NCBI GenBank assembly: GCA_023265025.1
Contig: JAHFUP010000006.1
Location: forward strand, 48,581-112,580
Reading direction: 5' to 3'
DNA length: 64,000 bases
Origin: Acidimicrobiia bacterium
GTDB lineage: Bacteria > Actinomycetota > Acidimicrobiia > Acidimicrobiales > AC-14
Part shown: piece after piece, positions 57,611-64,000 of the stretch
How the letters are laid out: every line of letters begins with the position of its first letter
Position numbering within the stretch: position 1 is the first letter of the stretch
The notes under the pieces: model-generated
The model's input: only the letters and a program-made list of their open reading frames with translations
Databases searched by the model: none
What the model was told of the DNA's origin: nothing
Made by a program: the position numbers and the translations under genes

Positions 57611-59141
57611 TGCCGTGCTTCCGTGACCGGACCTCGGGCCGCTTGGACCGCAGCATGGCCAGACCCTTGATAAGCACCGGCCGGGTGAGCGCCGGCTCGA
57701 TGACGTCGTCGACGTAGCCCCGCTCGGCGGCGATCCAGGGGTTGGCGTGGTGCTCGACGTAACCGGCCACGAGCTCGGCCCGCACCGACGCCGGGTCGTC
57801 GGCCTCGGCCAGCTCCCGCCGGTGCAGGATCTCGACCGCCCCCTGGGGGCCCATGACCGCCAGCTCGGCCGAGGGCCAGGCGTACGCCAGGTCGGCGCCG
57901 ATGGCCTTGGAGTTCATGACCACGTAGGCGCCGCCGTAGGCCTTCCGGGTCACGACCTGGATGCGGGGGACGGTGGCCTCGCACAGGGCGTAGAGGAGCT
58001 TGGCGCCGTGGCGGATGATGCCGCCGTACTCCTGGTCGGTGCCCGGCAGGAAGCCCGGGACGTCGACGAAGCTCACGAGCGGGATGTTGAAGGCGTCGCA
58101 GGTGCGCACGAATCGGGCCGCCTTCTCGGACGAGTCGATGTCGAGCACGCCGGCGAGCACCTTGGGCTGGTTGGCGATGATCCCGATGACGTGGCCATCG
58201 AGGCGAGCCAGGCCGCAGACCATGTTCCCGGCCCAGCGGGGCGCGTACTGGAAGAGATAACCGTCGTCGACCACGGCGGCGATCAGCTCGGTCATGTCGT
58301 AGGACTGGTCGGTCCGGTCGGGAAGGATCTCCGACAGCTCGGGCGACTCGCGGGCCGGGTCGTCCTTCGGGGCCGCCCAGGGGGCCGGCTCGCCGTTGTT
58401 GGACGGCAGGAACGAGAGGAGCTTGCGCACGTCACCCAGGCAGACGTGGTCGTTCTCGGCCACGAAGTGGGCCACGCCGGAGCGGGTGGCGTGGGCGATC
58501 GCGCCGCCCAAGTCCTGCAGGCTCACGTCCTCGCCGGTCTCGGCCTTCACGACGTCGGGCCCGGTGATGAACATGTACGAGGTGTCCTGCACCATGAAGA
58601 CGAAGTCCGTGAGCGCCGGGCTGTAGACCGCGCCGCCGGCGCACGGGCCCATGATCACGCTGATCTGGGGGATCACCCCGGAGGAGTGGGCGTTGCGCCG
58701 GAAGATGCCGCCGTAGGAGTCGAGGGCGACGACGCCCTCCTGGATGCGGGCGCCGGCGCCGTCGTTGATGCCGATGAACGGAGCGCCGACCTGGTCGGCC
58801 ATGTCCATGACCTTGTGGATCTTCTCGGCGAAGACCTCGCCCAGGCTGCCGCCGAAGACGGTGAAGTCCTGGCTGAAGACGAAGACCTGGCGGCCTTCGA
58901 CCGTGCCCCACCCGGTGATGACCCCGTCGGTGTACGGGCGGTTGCCGGCGACACTGGGCTCATTCGACCGGTGGCGGGCCAGCAGGTCGAGCTCGACGAA
59001 GCTGCCCGGGTCGAGCAGCTCCTCGACGCGCTCGCGCGCCGTCATCTTGCCGCGGGCGTGCTGGCGGTCGACGGCGTCGGTCGAGCCGGCGTGGATCGCC
59101 TCGTCCTTGCGGGCCCGGAGGTCTTTCAGGCGGGGATCCAT
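57597..59141 (-). CDS. pccB: Acyl-CoA (propionyl-CoA type) carboxylase beta subunit
   Basis: DPGSFVELDLLARHR; GINDGAGARIQEGVVAL; MGPCAGGAVYSPALTDF; GIIRHGAKLLYA. Confidence 0.96.
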   Translation of the reverse strand: MDPRLKDLRARKDEAIHAGSTDAVDRQHARGKMTARERVEELLDPGSFVELDLLARHRSNEPSVAGNRPYTDGVITGWGTVEGRQVFVFSQDFTVFGGSLGEVFAEKIHKVMDMADQVGAPFIGINDGAGARIQEGVVALDSYGGIFRRNAHSSGVIPQISVIMGPCAGGAVYSPALTDFVFMVQDTSYMFITGPDVVKAETGEDVSLQDLGGAIAHATRSGVAHFVAENDHVCLGDVRKLLSFLPSNNGEPAPWAAPKDDPARESPELSEILPDRTDQSYDMTELIAAVVDDGYLFQYAPRWAGNMVCGLARLDGHVIGIIANQPKVLAGVLDIDSSEKAARFVRTCDAFNIPLVSFVDVPGFLPGTDQEYGGIIRHGAKLLYALCEATVPRIQVVTRKAYGGAYVVMNSKAIGADLAYAWPSAELAVMGPQGAVEILHRRELAEADDPASVRAELVAGYVEHHANPWIAAERGYVDDVIEPALTRPVLIKGLAMLRSKRPEVRSRKHGNVPL

Positions 59142-59153
59142 GCTGCGACGAGG

Positions 59154-60029
59154 TTACCGGGGGTGGTCGAGGGCGGCGATCCGGTCCATGAACCGCCAGG
59201 CCCGGAGGCGGGTGACCATCTCCTCCAGACCCTCGCCCGGGCCCTTCCACCTGATGTCCTCGACGGCGGTCATCACCTTGGCCTCGCTGCGCAGCGTGGC
59301 CAGGTCGCGGAACAGCAGGGCGAGGTCGCGCTGGGTGTTCAGCGCCGCCGACAGCCGGGCCGCGCCCCGCACCTCGACGTCCCACCGGAAGTGGTGCTCG
59401 GGGATCTCCTCGATGTGGAAGTACTTGGCCAGCACCGCGCTGGCCGACGTCTTCCCCCAGCCTGGGAGGCCCGGGAACCCGTCGGCGGAGTCGCCCACCA
59501 GGCCCAGCCAGTCCGGGATGGACTCGGGCATCACGCCGTACTTCGCCTTCACGCCGTCCTCGTCGGTGAAGACCTTGGCCCGGCGGTCGAACTGCACGAC
59601 CCGGGTGCCCAGGACCATCTGGGCCAGGTCCTTGTCGGGCGTCATGATGATCACCTGCTCGACCTCCGAGTCGGCCGCCGCCGTCGCCGCCGCCGAGGCC
59701 AGCGCGTCGTCGGCCTCCAGCTCCACCATCGGGAAGACGGTGACGCCGAGGGTGCCGAGCGCCTCCTCCAGCAGCGGGAACTGGGCCAGCAGCTCCTCGG
59801 GCACGCCGGCGCTCGACTTGTACCCCGGCCACATGTCGTTGCGGAACGACTCGATCACGTGGTCGGTCGCCACGCCCAGGTGCGTCACCCCCTCCTCCAG
59901 CAGCTGCAGGACGCTCCACATCACGCCGCGCGTGGCCGCCACCTCGTCTTCGGGGTCGCGGTCGCCCTTGGGCACGCCGAAGTGGTGGCGGAACAGCTCG
60001 TATGTGCCGTCGAGCAGGTGGACCTTCAC
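59154..60029 (-). CDS. 5'-3' exonuclease (PolI N-terminal nuclease-like)
   Basis: VHLLDGTYELFRHHFG; YKSSAGVPEELLAQ; MTPDKDLAQMV; LVGDSADGFPGLPGWGKTSAS. Confidence 0.9.
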   Translation of the reverse strand: MKVHLLDGTYELFRHHFGVPKGDRDPEDEVAATRGVMWSVLQLLEEGVTHLGVATDHVIESFRNDMWPGYKSSAGVPEELLAQFPLLEEALGTLGVTVFPMVELEADDALASAAATAAADSEVEQVIIMTPDKDLAQMVLGTRVVQFDRRAKVFTDEDGVKAKYGVMPESIPDWLGLVGDSADGFPGLPGWGKTSASAVLAKYFHIEEIPEHHFRWDVEVRGAARLSAALNTQRDLALLFRDLATLRSEAKVMTAVEDIRWKGPGEGLEEMVTRLRAWRFMDRIAALDHPR

Positions 60030-60036
60030 GGCATGC

Positions 60037-60054
60037 AAGCTAGTTCCGTAGGCT
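60037..60054. promoter_or_regulatory. Divergent leaderless -10 pair
   Basis: Minus TAGCTT (rc 60037-60042), 7 nt to GTG 60029; plus TAGGCT (60049-60054), 6 nt to ATG 60061. Confidence 0.45.
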
Positions 60055-60060
60055 CTGCCC

Positions 60061-60756
60061 ATGGCCCTGCGCTGGCGATGGATGGTGACGGTCCTCGTCC
60101 TCACGCTGGGCGCCTGTGGCGGTGGGGGTGGCACCGACGACGACGCCCTCGGGCCGGCGCCGGCCGGCGGCAAGGTCGGGGACACGGCGACCGCCCGGAC
60201 GATCGTCCTGCAACAGGCCGACATGCCGGCGGCCTGGCGGGCCGCCGCCCACACCGAGACGCCGCTGGAGAAGACCCGGGCGAAGGAGCTGTCCCTCTGC
60301 CTGGGCCGGCCCGACCCCGAGACCATCCGCAGTGCCATCGTCTACGGGCCCGACCTCAGCCTCGGTCAGACGCAGGTGTCGTCCATCGCCACTGTCCTCA
60401 ACACCAAAGAGGACGCCCTTGCCGACTTGGCCGCCGTGCGGGGCCCGAAGTACGGCCCCTGCCTCGTACCCGTCTTCCGGGACGACCTCAAACGCCAGGC
60501 GCCCGACGCCCGCGTCGAGAACGTCGCCTCGGAGCCCCTTCCGGTGGAGAGCTTCGGTGACGGCGCCGTCGGCATCCGCCTGACCGCCGACCTGGTCTAC
60601 GCCGACCATACCGACCACCTTTTCGCCGACCTCGTCTACATCTCCAAGGACCGCTCGACGGTGAGCGCCACCTTCTTCTCCTTCGTCCAGCCCTTCTCGG
60701 CCACCCTCGAGCAGTCGCTCGTGTCGAGGATGGGCAACCGCGTCGCCACCGCCTGA
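60061..60756 (+). CDS. Putative lipoprotein of unknown function
   Basis: VLVLTLGACGGGGG lipobox; 231 aa. Confidence 0.65.
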   Translation: MALRWRWMVTVLVLTLGACGGGGGTDDDALGPAPAGGKVGDTATARTIVLQQADMPAAWRAAAHTETPLEKTRAKELSLCLGRPDPETIRSAIVYGPDLSLGQTQVSSIATVLNTKEDALADLAAVRGPKYGPCLVPVFRDDLKRQAPDARVENVASEPLPVESFGDGAVGIRLTADLVYADHTDHLFADLVYISKDRSTVSATFFSFVQPFSATLEQSLVSRMGNRVATA

Positions 60757-60827
60757 GCGCGTCCCCATCTCAGCCGGCCGCCGTTCGGTAGCCTCGCTGC
60801 GGGGCACGACGGAGGGGGGCGGTTTCG

Positions 60828-61523
60828 GTGGACGACCGGACGTTCGACCGGGTGGGAGCGGTGGCGGCTGCCGCCGTTGCGGTGCTGTCGGTGTTCTACG
60901 CCATCGCCTATCTGGGCATCACGCCGGCGGAGCAACGGACGGCTGATGTCGACGACTTCTACCGCTCGTACCTCGCCGACCCCGCCGGCGCCCGGATCGC
61001 CTCGACCTGCCTGCTCCTGTCGGGGCTGGCCGTCGGCACGACGGTCGTGGCCCTCGCCCGGCGACTGGCTCGACGCGCTCCTGCCGCGCTCGCGTGGGCG
61101 TCGACCGCCGGCGTGGTCGCCGGGCTGGCCACCGCGGCCCACGCCCTCACCACTCTGATCGGGACCGACAAGCTGGCGAGGAAGTACGAATCCGGCGACG
61201 CCGCCACGCGCGCCGCGGTGGCCATCGCCCACGCCACGCCGTCCGAGGTAGACCCCCGGGGCCTGGCCACGTTCTGTGTCGCCGGCCTGGTCGCCCTCGT
61301 GCTCGGCATGGCCGCACGGGCCGAGCGGCCCCGCCTCGGCCTCGTCGGCATGATCCTCGGGGTCGACATGGTCCTGCTGTTCACCGCCACCGCGGTGGGC
61401 GTCGGACCGCTGGTCCTGCTGACGGGCGGCCTGGCGTCGGTCGTCCTCGGCCCGATCTGGTGGGTCTCCGTCGCCCGCCTGCTGTGGGCGGACGACGCCC
61501 CCCCTCAGATCGCCGGCGCCTGA
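60828..61523 (+). CDS. Polytopic membrane protein of unknown function
   Basis: Several hydrophobic segments; DUF4386-like appearance not confirmed. Confidence 0.6.
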   Translation: MDDRTFDRVGAVAAAAVAVLSVFYAIAYLGITPAEQRTADVDDFYRSYLADPAGARIASTCLLLSGLAVGTTVVALARRLARRAPAALAWASTAGVVAGLATAAHALTTLIGTDKLARKYESGDAATRAAVAIAHATPSEVDPRGLATFCVAGLVALVLGMAARAERPRLGLVGMILGVDMVLLFTATAVGVGPLVLLTGGLASVVLGPIWWVSVARLLWADDAPPQIAGA

Positions 61524-62512
61524 ACGACAGGCCGCCGCCGGCGCATCACCCGCGAGGCGCCCCACCCGAGCAACGCCAGGACGGCGATGGGGACGAGGTA
61601 GCCGACCACGACGATCATCCCGCCGACCACCGCCACCATTCCGTCGACCGCCTCACCGAAGCTGTCGGCCAGCGACGGGTCGTCGGTCACGGGACGGACG
61701 ACGCCGAGCGCGCCCGGCTCGAACAGCGACACCTGCAACGTGGCCAGACTGGTCGACTGCTCCAGGTTGGCCTTCTGGGCCTTCAGCTGCTCGATCTGCT
61801 GGCGGACGCTGAACAGGCTGTTCTGCACCTGGAGCACCTCGCCGACACCCTTGGCCTGACCGACCAGCACCCGGAGCGCGTCCTCCTGGGCCTGCAGGCT
61901 GACGAGGCGGGCGTCGTAGTCGACGAGTTGGCCGCTCACGTCCTCGCCCCGTATGGACTGCGCCTCGATCTCGCCCAGCCCGCTCAGACCCTGGCGGACA
62001 GCGTCGAACCGGTCCGAAGGGACGCGCACCGTCAGCTGCCCGGCGCGGGCTTCGTTGTTCGACGCCGTGGTCGACGACGACACGAACCCGCCGTTGGCCG
62101 CGGCCAGCGCCGCCACCCGGTCGAACGCCGCCGAGAACCCGCCCTTGGCCACCTTGACCTGGACGTCGGCCGTACGGACGACCCGGGGGGCGCCCACGAC
62201 CACCGCCGATCCACCGCTATCCGGTGCGGTCGCGGCGCCGCCGGTGCCGCCGCCGGCCGATCCGGTCGCCACGCTGGAGCCGCCGGCGGCTGCGCCGCCC
62301 GAGCCGACAATCACCGACGGGGCGATCTCCGCCTTGCCGGTGAAGCCGGGCGCCGACACCGAGTCTTGGGCCACGGTCGCCAGCTCGTCGCCACCGCCGC
62401 CACCGACGGAGCCACCGCCGAGACCGGCCTGCAGCGCGCCGGCACCGACCAGGGCGACGATCGCCAGCGCCGCCACCAACCAACCCCTGCGCCCCGGCAC
62501 GGACCCTCGCAT
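61505..62512 (-). CDS. DUF4349 domain membrane protein
   Basis: VRTADVQVKVAKGGFSAAFDRVAALAAANGGFVSSSTT; DVSGQLVDYDARLVSLQAQEDALRVLV; C-terminal TM. Confidence 0.85.
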   Translation of the reverse strand: MRGSVPGRRGWLVAALAIVALVGAGALQAGLGGGSVGGGGGDELATVAQDSVSAPGFTGKAEIAPSVIVGSGGAAAGGSSVATGSAGGGTGGAATAPDSGGSAVVVGAPRVVRTADVQVKVAKGGFSAAFDRVAALAAANGGFVSSSTTASNNEARAGQLTVRVPSDRFDAVRQGLSGLGEIEAQSIRGEDVSGQLVDYDARLVSLQAQEDALRVLVGQAKGVGEVLQVQNSLFSVRQQIEQLKAQKANLEQSTSLATLQVSLFEPGALGVVRPVTDDPSLADSFGEAVDGMVAVVGGMIVVVGYLVPIAVLALLGWGASRVMRRRRPVVQAPAI

Positions 62513-62582
62513 CAGACCGACCTCCTCGTCCTGTGCACATGGGACGTCCGCCGGCAGCACTCCGGTTCCCGGTCCTGGTCCG

Positions 62583-63182
62583 TCAGCCCTCCACGTCCCG
62601 CCGGCCCTCCAGCGCCCGGCCCAGCGTCAGCTCGTCGGCGTACTCCAGGTCGCCGCCCACGGGAAGGCCGCTGGCGATGCGGGTGGTCCGGATGCCGAGG
62701 GGCTTGAGCAGGCGGGCCAGGTACATGGCCGTCGCCTCACCCTCGATGTTGGGGTTCGTGCAGAGGATGACCTCGACGATCTCCTCGTGGCCCAGCCGGG
62801 TCAGCAGCTCGCGGACCCGGATCTGGTCGGGGCCGATGCCATCCAGCGGACTGATCGCCCCCTGGAGCACGTGGTAGCGGCCCTTGAACTCGCCCGTCTT
62901 CTCGACGGCGACCACGTCGCGCGGCTCCTCGACGATGCAGAGGACGGTGGCGTCGCGGCGGCCGTCGAGACAGATGCCGCACTCCTCGCCCTCGCAGACG
63001 TTGAAGCAACGCCGGCAGAACGACACCTTCTCCTTGGCCTCGGTGATCGACCGGGCCAGGCGGAAGGCGTCCTCGTCGGGCAGCTTCAGCAGGTGGAAGG
63101 CGATGCGCTGGGCCGACTTGGGCCCCACGCCGGGCAGTCGACCGAGCTCGTCGATCAGGCTCTGGACCGGCGGGGCGTACAC
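62583..63182 (-). CDS. recR: Recombination protein RecR
   Basis: [43 protein letters not shown] zinc finger; TOPRIM. Confidence 0.97.
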   Translation of the reverse strand: MYAPPVQSLIDELGRLPGVGPKSAQRIAFHLLKLPDEDAFRLARSITEAKEKVSFCRRCFNVCEGEECGICLDGRRDATVLCIVEEPRDVVAVEKTGEFKGRYHVLQGAISPLDGIGPDQIRVRELLTRLGHEEIVEVILCTNPNIEGEATAMYLARLLKPLGIRTTRIASGLPVGGDLEYADELTLGRALEGRRDVEG

Positions 63183-63189
63183 CCGGGGG

Positions 63190-63531
63190 TCAGCCGAACA
63201 GACCGCTGCCCAGACCGCCGAGGTCGAGGCCACCCATGGCCTGCTCGGAGATCTGGCCGGCCTTGGTGACCGCGTCCCGGATGGCCGCCAGCACCATGTC
63301 CTCAAGCATCGTGATGTCGTCCGGGTCGACGGCCGCGGGGTCGATGGTCACGCCCTGGAACTCCATGCCGCCGGTCACCCGCACCTTCACCATGCCGCCG
63401 CCAGCCTGGCCCTCGACCTCCTTGGTGTCGGCTTCGGCGCGGGCCGCGAGCAGCTGCTCCTGCATCTTCTGGGCCTGCTTCAGCAGCGCGCTCATGTCGG
63501 GCTGGCCACCACCGGGTGCGTTCTTTCCCAT
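63190..63531 (-). CDS. YbaB/EbfC family nucleoid-associated protein
   Basis: [41 protein letters not shown]. Confidence 0.93.
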   Translation of the reverse strand: MGKNAPGGGQPDMSALLKQAQKMQEQLLAARAEADTKEVEGQAGGGMVKVRVTGGMEFQGVTIDPAAVDPDDITMLEDMVLAAIRDAVTKAGQISEQAMGGLDLGGLGSGLFG

Positions 63532-63534
63532 GAG

Positions 63535-64000
63535 CTACTCCTCCACGACAGTGGCGCCTTCGAATTCGGACAGGACCTGATCGAGAGGCGAGCGTACCTC
63601 TGCCGCCGGCGCATCCTCTAGGTCGTCGATGTCGATGGACTCGTCGTCCGGCGGGGGGGCTGCGGCCGGCGGGGGCGCCTGGTCCTCGGTGACCAGGCGG
63701 AGCGGCACGGCACGGCCGAAATGAGCGGCCAGGGCCTGTTCCACGTCGACGCGCACCTCCTCGCACCGGTCGCGGTGGATGGCGTTGGGCAGGGCGAAGG
63801 TGGCCCTGTCCCCGTCAGACGCCACGAACCGCCCGACCCGGAACCGCGACTTCGCCCGCGGCGACAGGCCGAGCAGGACCGTGTCGCCCCAGGCGAGGGT
63901 CAGCTCGTCGCGACTCGGAAGGCCGCCACCGGCCGCCGGCGCCGGCGCGGCCGGCTCGGGGCGCGGGGCCGGGGGCGCAGCTGCGGGCGCCGGCGGGCTC
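63535..64000 (-). CDS. dnaX: DNA polymerase III gamma/tau subunit C-terminal part (truncated by window)
   Basis: Upstream of ybaB-recR; Pro/Ala-rich linker and C-terminal domain FALPNAIHRDRCEEVRVDVEQALAAHFGRAVPLRLV. Confidence 0.8.
   Translation of the reverse strand, partial: SPPAPAAAPPAPRPEPAAPAPAAGGGLPSRDELTLAWGDTVLLGLSPRAKSRFRVGRFVASDGDRATFALPNAIHRDRCEEVRVDVEQALAAHFGRAVPLRLVTEDQAPPPAAAPPPDDESIDIDDLEDAPAAEVRSPLDQVLSEFEGATVVEE

Noticed and set aside
57747-60560. 937-aa plus-strand ORF opposite pccB and the exonuclease
   Set aside because: Low-complexity Arg/Gly/Val antisense translation of two clearly recognisable genes

Overview
This is a dense, high-GC chromosomal window of about 55-60 genes from an actinobacterial-type genome. 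Supporting traits are an Rpf-like protein, an F420-type LLM oxidoreductase, an actinobacterial-style LexA box and many GTG starts; the exact taxon cannot be fixed from sequence alone. I saw no rRNA, tRNA, CRISPR array, integrase or transposase, and most of it reads as core chromosome. Recognisable blocks, in order: UvrD-like C-terminus and murA; Rpf-like secreted protein; L,D-transpeptidase; two divergent AI-2E-type permeases; M48 protease; MBL hydrolase and LLM oxidoreductase; drrAB-like ABC exporter divergent from a MarR regulator; UdgX-type uracil-DNA glycosylase; CDF transporter; thiC with a TPP riboswitch; hemE-hemH-hemG/Y; ALDH; a split NHEJ locus (ATP ligase, Ku, stand-alone LigD polymerase); ABC pair; NarL-type two-component system; Nfu_N-HEAT (CvfC-like) protein with a condensation-domain protein; DUF2087 regulator; DUF222/HNH gene with a LexA-type box; tdh-kbl; SF1 helicase with a nuclease-like C-terminus; cspA; ABC-F; double cupredoxin; lysC-asd; tandem cyclophilins; DUF4331-TPR-NicO cassette; membrane-embedded hydrolase; acyl-CoA carboxylase beta plus a small epsilon subunit missing from the ORF track; 5'-3' exonuclease; DUF4349; recR-ybaB-dnaX. 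The most interesting signals are: (1) ultra-compact divergent gene pairs that look like bidirectional leaderless promoters, including a 17-bp palindrome carrying a -10 box on each strand; (2) long near-perfect hairpins, mostly at convergent junctions; (3) the LexA box on the DUF222/HNH gene; (4) the helicase-nuclease fusion; (5) the DUF4331-TPR-NicO cassette; (6) a ligase start codon buried in a perfect 15-bp hairpin. Family calls are from motif recognition without database searches.
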